Positions 7,429 through 16,984 are shown, counted from the stretch's first letter. The stretch: 43,080 nucleotides of DNA from an uncultured Alphaproteobacteria bacterium (GCA_947259105.1 CAMYKU010000058.1:1-43080); one strand, 5' to 3'. The notes: generated by a model from the letters alone, not told the origin. Program-made: numbers and translations.

Positions 7429-8556
7429 CTACGGCCCCTGGAGCCCCAATGCCGTCTCGACCGGCGTGTATTCGAGCTCCAGCGCTTCGGCCACCGCCCG
7501 GTAGGTCACCGCACCCTTGTACACGTTGAGGCCGGCGCGCAGATACGGGTTGTCGGCGAGCGCCTGCTGCACGCCCTTGTCGGCGAGCGCCAGCGCAAAG
7601 GGAAGCGTTGCGTTGTTGAGCGCCTGGGTCGAGGTCTTGGCGACCGCGCCCGGCATGTTGGTCACGCAGTAATGCACGACGCCCTCCTCGACGTAGGTGG
7701 GCGCCGCATGGGTCGTCGGGCGCGAGGTCTCGAAGCAGCCGCCCTGGTCGATCGAGATGTCGACCAGGACCGAGCCGGGGCGCATCTGTTTGACCATGTC
7801 GCGGGTCACCAGCTTCGGTGCGGTCGCGCCCGGCACAAGGACCGAACCGACGACCAGATCGGCCCCCGCCACATGGGTTTCGATCGCGTCCACGGTGGAA
7901 AAAATGGTGTTCAGCATCGGCCCGAACTGCAGATCGAGCGCATAGAGCTGGTCGATACTCCGGTCGATCACCGTGACGTGCGCCTCCAGGCCCATCGCCA
8001 TCCGCGCCGCGTTGGTGCCGGCGACACCGCCGCCGATGATCACCACGCGCGCCGCCGCCACGCCGGGCACGCCGCCGATCAGCACGCCGGCGCCGCCCTG
8101 CTCCTTTTCCAGGCAATGCGCGCCGACCTGAAGGCTCATGCGCCCCGCCACCTCGCTCATCGGGGCCAGCAGCGGCAGGCGGCCATGGCCATCGGTGACG
8201 GTTTCGTAGGCGATGGCAACACAGCCGGATTCCATCAGCGCCTTCGTCTGCGCCGCGTCCGCCGCAAGGTGCAGATAGGTGAACAGGATCTGATTCTCAC
8301 GCAGCATGGCGCATTCCTGCGGCTGCGGCTCCTTCACCTTGACGATCATATCCGCCTGCGCGAAGACCGCGGCGGCATCCGGTGCGATCTCCGCCCCGGC
8401 CGCGCGGAAGACGTCGTCACCGGCGCCCATGCCGGCGCCGGCGCCGGTCTCGACGATCACTTCGTGGCCGTGATGGACCATCTCGCGCACGCTGGGAGGC
8501 GCCAGGCCAACCCGGTATTCGTGAGTCTTGATCTCCCTGGGAACGCCGATGCGCAT
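7429..8556 (-). CDS. ald: alanine dehydrogenase
   Basis: Catalyses NAD-dependent oxidative deamination of L-alanine to pyruvate and ammonia, reversibly. At 375 residues it matches the family. The N-terminal substrate domain starts MRIGVPREIKTHEYRVG and has the catalytic Lys and Glu of VKVKEPQ and the His of FTYLHLAAD. The NAD domain has GGVAGTNAA and VTVIDRS. The DISIDQGGCFETSRPTTH signature with catalytic Asp is intact. The start ATG 8556 gives the canonical N-terminus. Confidence 0.96.
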   Translation of the reverse strand: MRIGVPREIKTHEYRVGLAPPSVREMVHHGHEVIVETGAGAGMGAGDDVFRAAGAEIAPDAAAVFAQADMIVKVKEPQPQECAMLRENQILFTYLHLAADAAQTKALMESGCVAIAYETVTDGHGRLPLLAPMSEVAGRMSLQVGAHCLEKEQGGAGVLIGGVPGVAAARVVIIGGGVAGTNAARMAMGLEAHVTVIDRSIDQLYALDLQFGPMLNTIFSTVDAIETHVAGADLVVGSVLVPGATAPKLVTRDMVKQMRPGSVLVDISIDQGGCFETSRPTTHAAPTYVEEGVVHYCVTNMPGAVAKTSTQALNNATLPFALALADKGVQQALADNPYLRAGLNVYKGAVTYRAVAEALELEYTPVETALGLQGP

Positions 8557-8665
8557 GGCCTGTCTCCCCGATACCGGTTGGCGCGATCCGTGGATACTAC
8601 AGTATTTCCCGGCTCCGTGGAATCGGCGCCGGTTCGATTGCGGCCAATTTTGTAAAGGTATGTTG

Positions 8666-8682
8666 CCGGACGGCGCGTCCGG
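8666..8682 (-). terminator. hairpin after the EAL gene
   Basis: CCGGACG (8666-8672), loop GCG, CGTCCGG (8676-8682). It lies 10 bases past the stop codon of the PAS-GGDEF-EAL gene and before the promoter region of alanine dehydrogenase. The T-run is weak, so termination is inferred from stem strength and position. Confidence 0.4.
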
Positions 8683-8691
8683 GCCAGGCTC

Positions 8692-11190
8692 TCAGATGTC
8701 GAAACCGGCGCGCAGCATGTCGGCGGCCTCGTCGCCCGGTACCGGCGCCGAGTAATGGAAGCCCTGCGCATATTGGCAGTTCAGTGCGCGCAGGGCCTCG
8801 GCGTGACCGGCGGTCTCCACCCCCTCTGCCACGACATCCAGCCCCAGGGTATGGGCAAGCATCACGATGATCCGCACCAGCTCCTGGTCGCGGGCCTCGC
8901 TGACCATGCGGGCAACGAAGCTCCGGTCGATTTTCAGAATGTCCAGCGGGAAGCGCTGCAGATAGCTGAGCGACGAATAGCCGGTCCCGAAATCGTCGAG
9001 CGCCAGGCAGAGATCCAGGGTCTTGAGCCGCTCGAGCGTCTGTTCCATGAGCTCCGGGTTGGACATGATGAGACTTTCGGTGATCTCGACATGCAGGCTT
9101 CCCGGCGACAGGCGGGAATCGGCCAGAACCTGCTCCAGCATGCCGAACAGGTTCTCGTCCGCAAGATTGCGGGCCGACAGGTTGACCGACACGCTGAGCT
9201 TGCCTTCGAGATCGAATATCTCCTGCCAGGAAGCGGCCTGGGCACAGGCCTGCGACATCATCTGTTCGCACATCGGCACGATCAGGCCGGTCTCCTCGGC
9301 AATAGGGATGAACTCCGCCGGCGGGATGACGCCGCGTTCCGGATGCTCGATCCGCGCCAGCGCCTCGAACCCGACGACGCGGCCGGTATTCAGCGCGATG
9401 ATCGGCTGGTAGTAGGGCACCACGCGCTCCTCCTCGATCGCCTTGCGCAGGTCGGTCTCGGCCTCCATGAGGCCGACCGCCTCGTGCCGCAGCGTCGAGT
9501 AGAACGTCTCGGTCTTGCCCTTGCCGTCGCGTTTGGCGCGCGACATTGCGAGTTCCGCGTCGCGCAGCATGTCGCCCGGCGTCGCGTATTCGGCTTCGCC
9601 CATCACGATGCCGACGCTCGCCGAGGTGAAGACCTCGCGGCCACCGAGTCGAAAGGGCTGGCCGATCGTCTTCTTGATCCGCGCCACTCTGGCCCTTGCC
9701 GTCTTTTCGTTCGGCGTGTCCTCCATGAGGATCGCGAAATTGTCGGCGCCGAGACGCGCCAGCGTATCGCCGTGATCGACCTGGTTTTCCAGCCGCCTGG
9801 AGACCGCCAGCAGCAGGTCGTCGCCGGCCCCGTGGCCCAGGCTTTCGTTGACCATACGGAAGCGGTCGAGGTTGAGCACCGCCATCGCGAAGCCGCTTTC
9901 GGGGTTGCGCTTGATGCGCGCCAGCGCCTGACCCAGGCGATCGATCAGCAGGGTCCGGTTGGGCATTCCGGTCATGGCGTCGTGCAGCGCGTCATGGATC
10001 AAGCGTTCCTCGGCACGTTTCCGGTCGGTGATGTCCGACTGCGACCCGGCCATGCGGTATGGCGTGCCGTCCTCGTTCCGGACCGCAACGCCGCGCGCCA
10101 GCATGCGGAGGATTTCGCCGCTCTTGCGCCGGATCCGGTATTCGCTCTGGAAGGTCATGGTGCGGCCCGACAAATGGGCGTCGACATCATCGCAGAACTG
10201 GTCCACATCGTCGCGGTGGATCCGATTCATCCACTCTTCCGGCGAATCGCCGATTTCGTCGTTGCGGTAGCCCAGCATCGCCTTGAAACGGGGCGAGAAG
10301 TAAATCGTGTTGTTCTCGAGATTCCAGTCCCACAGGCCGTCATTGGCGCCCCTGGCGGCCAGCGCATAGCGCTCTTCGCTGGCGCGCAGCGCCCGCTCGG
10401 ACTCCTTGCGTTCGGTGATGTCCCGCACGACGCCGGTAAAGTGCCTCTGATCGCCGACCTTGAGCTCGCTGATGGCGATCTCGATGGGGAAGATCGTGCC
10501 GTCCTTGCGCAGGCCCACCATCTCGCGGCGCTGGCCGACCACCGACCCGGTTCCGGTCTCCAGATAGCGCCTGATATAGTCGTTGTGCTCGCTCCGGTAC
10601 GGCTCCGGCATCAGCATCGTAATCGTCTTGCCGACCACTTCGGACGGCTGATAGCCGAAGATGATTGCGGCGGACGGATTGAAGTCGCGGATCAGGCCCA
10701 GCTGGTCGATCGTAATGATGCCGTCGACGACGGTGTCCAGGATGCCCTGCAGGAATTCCTCGCGGTCGGGAATCTGCACCAGGTCGGTGTAGCGCGCGGT
10801 GACGTCGGTCACAATGGCGACCACGTGGCCGCCGCCGCCACCGGAATTCACGACCGGCAGGAATCGCATCTCGTAGGCGTTCTCCCCGGCCACCACGGTG
10901 TTGGTTACGGTTTCCCCGTCCAGCGCCCGGCGGGCCGCATCCAGGAGTTCCGGCTGGCCCGCCCACAGCTCGATGCAGGACACCGGCCCGGACTCGCCGG
11001 GGCACAGGCCGAGATCGGGGAATTCGTGCCCCTCGACCAGCGAGACCGTCATATCGGCGCCAATGACGCAGAGCGATACCGGCGCCGCGTCCACCACCGC
11101 GGACAGCATGCGCCGGACGTCCAGTATCGTCATGTCCTCTTTCGCAAGGCCCTGCTTCATGAGGTCCGGGTTCTCCTGCCCATGCAGCAC
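8692..11190 (-). CDS. PAS-PAS-PAS-GGDEF-EAL protein, probable c-di-GMP phosphodiesterase
   Basis: A cytoplasmic c-di-GMP signalling protein of about 832 residues with no clear membrane segment. It has an N-terminal PAS-like domain (about 20-135), a PAS domain with FTGVVRDITERK at its end (about 140-265), and a third PAS/PAC ending in RMAGSQSDITDRKRAEE (to about 395). The GGDEF domain (about 400-560) has LGADNF where a cyclase needs GGDEF, so synthesis is unlikely. The EAL domain (about 575-820) is intact: GFEALARIEHPERG, VNLSARNL, HVEITES, DDFGTGYSSLSYL, LKIDRSFV and VVAEGVET. Start choices are GTG 11190, ATG 11160 or ATG 11133. It lies just past the pilus genes, so control of attachment is plausible but only by context. 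Confidence 0.92.
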   Translation of the reverse strand: MLHGQENPDLMKQGLAKEDMTILDVRRMLSAVVDAAPVSLCVIGADMTVSLVEGHEFPDLGLCPGESGPVSCIELWAGQPELLDAARRALDGETVTNTVVAGENAYEMRFLPVVNSGGGGGHVVAIVTDVTARYTDLVQIPDREEFLQGILDTVVDGIITIDQLGLIRDFNPSAAIIFGYQPSEVVGKTITMLMPEPYRSEHNDYIRRYLETGTGSVVGQRREMVGLRKDGTIFPIEIAISELKVGDQRHFTGVVRDITERKESERALRASEERYALAARGANDGLWDWNLENNTIYFSPRFKAMLGYRNDEIGDSPEEWMNRIHRDDVDQFCDDVDAHLSGRTMTFQSEYRIRRKSGEILRMLARGVAVRNEDGTPYRMAGSQSDITDRKRAEERLIHDALHDAMTGMPNRTLLIDRLGQALARIKRNPESGFAMAVLNLDRFRMVNESLGHGAGDDLLLAVSRRLENQVDHGDTLARLGADNFAILMEDTPNEKTARARVARIKKTIGQPFRLGGREVFTSASVGIVMGEAEYATPGDMLRDAELAMSRAKRDGKGKTETFYSTLRHEAVGLMEAETDLRKAIEEERVVPYYQPIIALNTGRVVGFEALARIEHPERGVIPPAEFIPIAEETGLIVPMCEQMMSQACAQAASWQEIFDLEGKLSVSVNLSARNLADENLFGMLEQVLADSRLSPGSLHVEITESLIMSNPELMEQTLERLKTLDLCLALDDFGTGYSSLSYLQRFPLDILKIDRSFVARMVSEARDQELVRIIVMLAHTLGLDVVAEGVETAGHAEALRALNCQYAQGFHYSAPVPGDEAADMLRAGFDI

Positions 11191-11264
11191 CGTGCCGCGT
11201 CGGTGATATAATGCAGGAACCGCTTTAACGCGCAGTTAACTCTGGCAGGTGGATATCCCGGGGG

Positions 11265-11291
11265 AAAAAACCGCGCCCGGGCCGGGCGCGG
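11265..11291 (-). terminator. intrinsic terminator of the tadG-tadF-tadE operon
   Basis: Perfect arms CCGCGCCCGG (11271-11280) and CCGGGCGCGG (11282-11291), followed on the minus strand by TTTTTT (plus-strand A-run 11265-11270). It lies 28 bases past the tadE stop codon. This is a textbook intrinsic terminator. Confidence 0.9.
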
Positions 11292-11319
11292 CAGCATTGG
11301 GGGGGAACGCCATGTTCCG

Positions 11320-11889
11320 TCAGGCCGTATTCACCCACTTGCCGTTGCCCAGGACCGTCGCCTTGAAATCCGGAAATTCAATCCGCTCGATATAGATCAG
11401 GTGTCCGACGATCATCTCATGCACCACGCCGGTCAGCTGCAGCGTGACCAGCGGGAAGACACCGCCGATTTCCTCCGAGGCACCGACATTGGAACCCTCG
11501 AAGGTAACGATGATATTGGCCGAGGTCAGGGTCGGATACGCCTTCTGCATCTCGGCGAGCAACGCGGCGAAAAGGGCGTCCGCATTCGCGCTGGGCGAGC
11601 CGCCGGTGCAGGCGACCGTGCCGCTGGGCGCCGTGCATACGATCACCGCGTCCACCAGCAGCTGTTGCGTATTGGGGATCGGTTCCTGGATGATGGCCAG
11701 CCGGACGCCGCGGCGGGTCGCCTCGGCGGCACGCTGGTAGTCGAACACCACCATCGAGAATTCCAGCAGCCCGAAGGACAACAGGATCAGGACCGGGAAG
11801 GTGATCGCGAACTCGACGATGAAGGCGCCCTCCTCGTCGCGGGCGAACCGTTTTGCGTAATCACCAAATTTCCCGAACATATCAGTCAC
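11320..11889 (-). CDS. tadE: TadE-like pilus assembly pseudopilin
   Basis: A minor pseudopilin of the Tad secretion system. The N-terminus has a short basic leader, then DEEGAFIVEFAITFPVLIL, matching the G/xxxxEF-type prepilin peptidase site followed by a hydrophobic helix (about 18-48). The remainder (YQRAAEATRRGVRLAI and a C-terminal periplasmic domain) fits the TadE family; 189 residues is normal. Start is GTG 11889, overlapping the upstream gene by 8 bases; ATG 11880 is a close alternative. It is the last gene of the operon, followed by a strong terminator. Confidence 0.87.
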   Translation of the reverse strand: MTDMFGKFGDYAKRFARDEEGAFIVEFAITFPVLILLSFGLLEFSMVVFDYQRAAEATRRGVRLAIIQEPIPNTQQLLVDAVIVCTAPSGTVACTGGSPSANADALFAALLAEMQKAYPTLTSANIIVTFEGSNVGASEEIGGVFPLVTLQLTGVVHEMIVGHLIYIERIEFPDFKATVLGNGKWVNTA

Positions 11890-12382
11890 CGATCATTGCC
11901 TGGTCGTGGGTCAGCACGATCATGTACTTGCCGTTGTAGAAGCTCGTTTGCATCAGGAATTCCAGCGCCGGCACCAGCACGTCCACCACCGGCACGTAGG
12001 GCACGCTGACGGTGACGTGATAGACGGTCTCAACGACGTCGTCACCCGGCCCGGTCATGGCGTAGAGGAACTCGGACTCGGTCACGGTCACCGACGCGTC
12101 CGCGTCGGCCCATCCCCGCACCAGGTATTCGCCGCCCTCGGGGTTGCCCGTCTTGGCGATATTCTGCGTCGCCGTGATGACTTCCGTCGTCAGCTCCTCG
12201 TTGCGCCCGGCATAGGTCGCGGCCGACCGCAGCCCCTTCTCGATGGTGATGCTGTAATAAATCATATGGCCGAGTTCGATCATCGAGAGGAACAGCAGCA
12301 GGAAGATCGGCGTGACCAGAGCCAGCTCCACCGCCGCGATGCCGTTCTCGCGCTTGAGGAATTTCCTTATCGAGCCGATCAT
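11882..12382 (-). CDS. tadF: TadE/TadF-like pilus assembly pseudopilin
   Basis: A second minor pseudopilin, 166 residues. RENGIAAVELALVTPIFLLL shows a leader, the G/xxxxE cleavage pattern and a hydrophobic helix at about 12-36. The rest is a periplasmic domain (YYSITIEKGLRSAATYAGR). ATG 12382 follows an AGGAGC ribosome-binding site. It sits between tadG and tadE in a compact operon; the name tadF is given by position and similarity of form. Confidence 0.82.
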   Translation of the reverse strand: MIGSIRKFLKRENGIAAVELALVTPIFLLLFLSMIELGHMIYYSITIEKGLRSAATYAGRNEELTTEVITATQNIAKTGNPEGGEYLVRGWADADASVTVTESEFLYAMTGPGDDVVETVYHVTVSVPYVPVVDVLVPALEFLMQTSFYNGKYMIVLTHDQAMIGD

Positions 12383-12391
12383 CGCGCGCTC

Positions 12392-13885
12392 CTATTCGAC
12401 CAGCCGGACGTTACCGTGGAACTCGAAGGACGTCCGGGGCTCCAGGCCGCGGACGAGCTCGCCGTAGATCGTCGCACCGTTGCCGGAGGCCCCAGCCTCC
12501 TCGGTGAGGAAGATCTCGACATAACTGCCTTCTGCGGGGATCGACGAGTTGCCGCTGAAACTGTAGGTCGCACAGTCGGCCACGGCGATCTTCATCAGCC
12601 GGCGTTCGTGTCCCTTCAGGGAAATGGTTTCGCCGGACGGAGGCACGCCGTCCAGATTGTTGTCGTCCGGAGCGCCCGCATCGACCGGCAGCGCCTGCCC
12701 CGACCCCGCCGGCGACTCGATCCCGGCATAGACCGGATCGGGAAGATAGTCCGCCAGGTCGATGAATTTCCAGCCGCCGGTCCCATCAGGCGGATCGACC
12801 GTGACCTCCGCTGAGGTCTTCTTGCCCTTCCTCCAATATCCCCGTCCCTGCTCGAACAGATAGACCTGGTAGCGGCTGGCGGAGCTCAGGTCCGGCGGCA
12901 GCGGGACGCCGGGATGCCGCGCCGCCCAGTACGTTGCGATATCCCAGACACCGCCGTTGATCTCATCGAAGTTAAGATTCGGGTCGGCGATCATCGAATC
13001 ATCTTGCGGATAGTTGATCACATTCGGCGCCACGCTGGGCCCGTACCACCGCACATTGACGCCCTCCTTGACCTTGCCGGTCTTGTTGCCCGGCGCCGTA
13101 TCGAGCGTGGCGACGGCGTAGCAGCCGAGCGGATCCTCGGCCTCCAGCGCTTGCTGGACGGCGTTCGCGCCGCCGCCGGCATAGCCGGCGTCCTCGGGCA
13201 GGTCGAGCAGGCCGAAATTGCCCGGCTGCCAGGCGCCGGTCTTGCCCGACTGCTTGATCCGCAGGCCGTAGCCCTTATAGATATCTTCGCGGATATCCGG
13301 TTCCACAGTAAGCGGGTTCCCGTCGTCGAACGGATTGCAGATCATCAGCGGCTGCATCTTGCAGATGAACGGGTCGGACATGCCGACGGCCCGGGCGTCG
13401 AGGAAGGTCTGGCTGTCGCCGGCCTTTCCGGTCATCAGGTTCAGCGCCGGCCCGTAGAAGAACGACAGCGTGCGCCGCTCCATTATGACCTCGGCGAAGC
13501 GCGCCTTGCCGTCATCGGTGGTGATGGCGCCGCGGCTGATCTTGTCCTCGGCCGCCTCGTAGAATTCCGCGTCCCATACGGCCAGTTCGCCCTGGTCCGC
13601 GGCGGCGGTCGTATAAGCCTGCATCGCATCGGTGATCACGACTTCGGACCGCTCGATCGCGCCGGGAAAGGCATCCAGCTGCGCCGCGCCCGCCAGCGCG
13701 CCGGCGTCGGCGCGGTTCTGCATCTGCGTTTTCAGCAGCACGATGCGGCCGATATCGATGGACAGCGCGGCGCCGCCTACGCCGATGGCCATGAAGGCGC
13801 CGGTGTAAATCATGATGCTGCCGCTTTGATCGCGCAGAAATGACAACACCGCTTCAACAGTACGCTGTAAATGTCTAAAAACCAT
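12392..13885 (-). CDS. tadG: TadG-like pilus assembly protein
   Basis: A 497-residue protein with an N-terminal TadE/TadG-like membrane segment: DQSGSIMIYTGAFMAIGVGG then ALSIDIGRIVLLKTQMQNR at about 20-60, with ADAGALAGAAQLD following. The large C-terminal part is periplasmic with no catalytic motif that I recognise. The family is linked to pilus assembly or surface anchoring in Tad systems. ATG 13885 has GTAGGAG upstream. It is the first gene of the tadG-tadF-tadE operon; the promoter must lie in the divergent 13886-14047 region shared with tadD. Confidence 0.82.
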   Translation of the reverse strand: MVFRHLQRTVEAVLSFLRDQSGSIMIYTGAFMAIGVGGAALSIDIGRIVLLKTQMQNRADAGALAGAAQLDAFPGAIERSEVVITDAMQAYTTAAADQGELAVWDAEFYEAAEDKISRGAITTDDGKARFAEVIMERRTLSFFYGPALNLMTGKAGDSQTFLDARAVGMSDPFICKMQPLMICNPFDDGNPLTVEPDIREDIYKGYGLRIKQSGKTGAWQPGNFGLLDLPEDAGYAGGGANAVQQALEAEDPLGCYAVATLDTAPGNKTGKVKEGVNVRWYGPSVAPNVINYPQDDSMIADPNLNFDEINGGVWDIATYWAARHPGVPLPPDLSSASRYQVYLFEQGRGYWRKGKKTSAEVTVDPPDGTGGWKFIDLADYLPDPVYAGIESPAGSGQALPVDAGAPDDNNLDGVPPSGETISLKGHERRLMKIAVADCATYSFSGNSSIPAEGSYVEIFLTEEAGASGNGATIYGELVRGLEPRTSFEFHGNVRLVE

Positions 13886-14047
13886 GATAATCTCCTACCC
13901 CACACCCAGTTGGGGGCACTTTCATTTTATACTTGCACGGCGAGTATGCAAATGTAATAATTTATGACACAGTACAATTACATGTCAAAACTGAATAAAA
14001 TTCGAAATACTGGCGGTTTTATTTCCATTCACTTGTGCACACCGGAT
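13886..14047. promoter_or_regulatory. divergent promoter region between tadG and tadD
   Basis: A 162-bp AT-rich spacer (for example 13920-14020) separating two outward-pointing pilus genes. I found no CtrA full box and no sigma-54 pattern in it, unlike the flp1, flp2 and cpaA promoters. An in-frame extension of tadD to 13964 exists but would use up most of the spacer. Confidence 0.45.
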
Positions 14048-14956
14048 ATGTCGACACGCGTTCATCCTGCAAGAACTAACGGCCATGCGCGCATCCGCAA
14101 GGATTTGGGCATCGTCCTTGGTTGCCTGGCAATTCTCGGCGTCGCTTCCTGCGTCGCGCCCTCCGCTGAGGAGCCGGTAAGCGATGACCAGGCGATTCAG
14201 CAGCAAGGTGCAAGAGCCACCGAGCTGATGCAGATCGGCAACACGCTGCGCGCCCAGGGCAATTTGAACGACGCCGTTGGGGCGTATCAGCGGGCCATGG
14301 GCGCGGACCCGAATTCGCCGCTCCCGCCGGCCGCGCTGGGCGACACGCTCCGGCAGCTCAAACGGTACGACGAGGCCGAGCAGGTCTACCGCCATGCGTT
14401 GGAGCGCAACCCGTACAGCGGCATGGCGCTCCAGGGTTATGGCATCCTGCTGATCGAGCAGGGCCAGCCGGATGCGGCGATCACCCTGCTGACGCCGGCC
14501 GTCGACGAGAACGCCGCGGATCACCGCGTCTACAACGTCCTCGGCATCGCCTATGACGCGCTGGGCGACCATACGCAGGCGCAGAACCAGTATCTTGCCG
14601 GCCTCGCATTGAACCCGGAAAGCAAGTCGCTGCGCAACAACATGGCCCTGTCGCTGGTCCTTCAAGAACGCTACGACGCGGCCATCGAACAGATGCAGCG
14701 GCTCTTGACCGGCACCGAGGCGGACGAGCCCTACCTGCATAACCTGGCGCTGGTATACGGGCTTGCCGGCCGCATGGAGAACGCGGCGGCGCTGCTGCGG
14801 CAGATGCTGCCGGAGGCGGACGTCGCCAACAATCTGGCCTACTACCAGAATCTGAGGGCGATGCCGCCCGACCGCCGGCGCACCGCCATTCTGGATATCG
14901 TGCTGCAGTCGATCTTCCTGTCGTCCAACGGGACGGCAAGCACGCGGCCGAATTAA
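14048..14956 (+). CDS. tadD: TadD-like TPR lipoprotein
   Basis: A 302-residue tetratricopeptide protein of the Tad system, thought to support outer-membrane secretin assembly. After a basic leader, LGIVLGCLAILGVASC gives a lipobox with Cys at about 35. Tandem TPR units follow at about 60-245 (for example AYQRAMGADPNSPLPPAALG, DEAEQVYRHALERNP and GIAYDALGDHTQAQNQY). It is transcribed against the main operon and converges with tadC, 52 bases away. ATG 14048 is chosen because it precedes the signal peptide; ATG 13964 adds an unconserved leader. No strong ribosome-binding site is seen. Confidence 0.87.
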   Translation: MSTRVHPARTNGHARIRKDLGIVLGCLAILGVASCVAPSAEEPVSDDQAIQQQGARATELMQIGNTLRAQGNLNDAVGAYQRAMGADPNSPLPPAALGDTLRQLKRYDEAEQVYRHALERNPYSGMALQGYGILLIEQGQPDAAITLLTPAVDENAADHRVYNVLGIAYDALGDHTQAQNQYLAGLALNPESKSLRNNMALSLVLQERYDAAIEQMQRLLTGTEADEPYLHNLALVYGLAGRMENAAALLRQMLPEADVANNLAYYQNLRAMPPDRRRTAILDIVLQSIFLSSNGTASTRPN

Positions 14957-15008
14957 CCGCCGGTCCGGCCTTTTCGCGGTCATCGGCAGCGCGGCCGGGC
15001 CAGGTCTG

Positions 15009-15998
15009 TCACCTGCCGCCGATCTTGGCGCCGGAGAAGCTTTCGATCGCGCGGATGATCGCGGGCCCGATCACCACCATGAACAAACACGGCAGAATGA
15101 ACAGGGCCAGCGGCAGCGTCATGATCGCGGGCAGCTGCGCCGCCTTTTCCTCGGCCCGCATCAGGCGCTCGCGGCGAAACTCGGTCGACAGCACCTTGAG
15201 CGCGTAAGCCAGCGGCGTACCGTATTTTTCCGACTGGACCAGCGTGCTGACCACGGCCTGGATGTCCTTCAACCCGGTGCGGCTCTTCAGATTTTCCAGC
15301 GCCTGCCTGCGCTCGGGAAGAAAACCCAGCTCCAGCGCGGTCAGCGAGAACTCCTCGCCGACCGTCGGGGCCGAGAACCCGACTTCGCGGGCGACACGGC
15401 CGACCGCCGCGTCGAGGCTGAGACCCGCCTGGGCACAAACCACGAGCAGGTCCAGTGCGTCCGGCAGGCCCTTCTGCAGGTTCTTGCGCCGTTTTTTGGC
15501 CATCTGCATGACCGCAAGGTCGGGCAGGAAGAACGCGGCGGCGGACGCCAGCAGCGCCATCAGAACGCGGTTGATGTAGGCCAGGTCATCGGGCGCGAAA
15601 ATGTTGATCGTGACCAGTCCGACGGCGCCGCACAGAAACGGCAGGGCCATCTTGAAGAATATGAAGGCGACCATGGCATCCTTGGTGCGCAGGCCCGCGC
15701 GGGCCAGCTTGTCGGCTGTTTCCCGCGCCACGTCGCCGCGCATCAGGTCCAGTCGATCGACGAGTTTGCGCATCGCGCCCATGCCGCTCTCCCGGACCTC
15801 GTTCCTGTTGGGCCCGGCGCTGGCCAGCAGCCCTTCCCGCAACGCCTCTCGCCGCGACTTCAGATCCTTCAGCCGGCTGGCCTCGGGCTTCGGCTCCAGG
15901 AGGCTGCGCCAGACGAAGAACAGGACGAGGAACGTCGCCAGGGCCGTCGCCGCGACGATGATTTCCTCCATCGGGATGTTTACGCCATTGATATTCAT
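15009..15998 (-). CDS. tadC: Tad inner-membrane platform protein TadC
   Basis: A GspF-like membrane platform subunit, 329 residues. There is a first helix at about 10-32, two more near 110-165, then the T2SSF domain (LPDALDLLVVCAQAGLSLD and FRRERLMRAEEKAAQLP) and a final helix pair (LPLALFILPCLFMVVIGP). Start ATG 15998 overlaps the tadB stop in ATGA, a sign of translational coupling. It is the last gene of the main minus-strand operon and converges with tadD. Confidence 0.92.
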   Translation of the reverse strand: MNINGVNIPMEEIIVAATALATFLVLFFVWRSLLEPKPEASRLKDLKSRREALREGLLASAGPNRNEVRESGMGAMRKLVDRLDLMRGDVARETADKLARAGLRTKDAMVAFIFFKMALPFLCGAVGLVTINIFAPDDLAYINRVLMALLASAAAFFLPDLAVMQMAKKRRKNLQKGLPDALDLLVVCAQAGLSLDAAVGRVAREVGFSAPTVGEEFSLTALELGFLPERRQALENLKSRTGLKDIQAVVSTLVQSEKYGTPLAYALKVLSTEFRRERLMRAEEKAAQLPAIMTLPLALFILPCLFMVVIGPAIIRAIESFSGAKIGGR

Positions 15999-16984
15999 AT
16001 GTCGAAATTGACCATTCTGCCCATGACCCACCAACCCATGAACAGCATCCCACCACCGATCCAGAGAATCGTGTTGCCGGGTTCGGTGTACCACAGGGTC
16101 AATATATAATCGGGCGAAACCAGCAGCAGCAGCCCGGCGATCGCGAACGGGAGGCCGCCAAGAATGTACTGGCTGGCCCGGGCCTCCGACGACATCGCCC
16201 TGACCTTCAATTTCATTTGCTTGCGGCTGCGCACCATTTCGGACAGGTTGTCCAGGGTTTCCGAGAGATTGCCGCCCGTTTCGCGCTGAACCGTCAGGAC
16301 CACCACGAAGAACCTGAACTCAGCCACGCCGACCCGTTCCGCAGCGGTCCACAGGGCCTGCTCCAGGGTCATGCCGACGCGCGTGTCCTCCGTTACCCTC
16401 TTGAATTCCTGGGCAATCGCGCCTTCCATCTCCTCGCCCACCACGGCAATCGTCTCGGCCACCGGAAGACCGGACTTAACACCGCGCACGATCAGGTCCA
16501 GCCCTTCGGACAGGCCGGCCAGGAACGCCTCCTGGCGCTTGTGGATCTGCCGGTTCACGTATTTGTGCGGCAACAGCGCGCCCGCCGCGACGCCCAGAAA
16601 GGGCGCCACCGCCACGGGGTAGTCGGTGAACAGCCAATAGCAGACGCCGGAGATCACCGCGATAATGATCGACGCGAGAAGATACGTGCCGATCGTGATC
16701 TTCTTTCCGGTGGCTTCCAGCCGCGTGCGCAGCACCTCCGCCCTGGGCAGCACACGTCGCGCAAGCCTGTCCAGAGCCGTCCGGTCCTCGTCCCGGCGCA
16801 GCGACATTTCCCTCGATTCGGCCGCTTGAAGTTTCCTTTCCTTTTCGGAAAGAGACTTCATCTTCTCGCGCATCTTGCGCTTGCCGCGCGCCGCTGGACT
16901 GAGGAAGAGGTAATAGACGGCCGCGGCCGCCGGAACGGCCAGCACCAGCAGCAGGACGATGATCTCCGGGCCGAGCCCCCTCAC
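15995..16984 (-). CDS. tadB: Tad inner-membrane platform protein TadB
   Basis: A second GspF-like platform subunit, 329 residues, acting with TadC and the CpaF motor. It has an N-terminal helix at about 8-28, a charged coil (KMREKMKSLSEKERKLQ), two helices near 100-145, then a T2SSF domain with LSEGLDLIVRGVKSGLPVAE and TVQRETGGNLSETLDNL. Start is GTG 16984, overlapping the cpaF stop as GTGA; its own stop overlaps the tadC start, so cpaF-tadB-tadC are coupled. Confidence 0.93.
   Translation of the reverse strand: MRGLGPEIIVLLLVLAVPAAAAVYYLFLSPAARGKRKMREKMKSLSEKERKLQAAESREMSLRRDEDRTALDRLARRVLPRAEVLRTRLEATGKKITIGTYLLASIIIAVISGVCYWLFTDYPVAVAPFLGVAAGALLPHKYVNRQIHKRQEAFLAGLSEGLDLIVRGVKSGLPVAETIAVVGEEMEGAIAQEFKRVTEDTRVGMTLEQALWTAAERVGVAEFRFFVVVLTVQRETGGNLSETLDNLSEMVRSRKQMKLKVRAMSSEARASQYILGGLPFAIAGLLLLVSPDYILTLWYTEPGNTILWIGGGMLFMGWWVMGRMVNFDI

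Noticed and set aside
8755..11211. 818-codon plus frame opposite the EAL protein
   Set aside because: Long only because of high GC; His/Arg/Gln-rich shadow of a gene whose PAS and EAL motifs are intact on the other strand.
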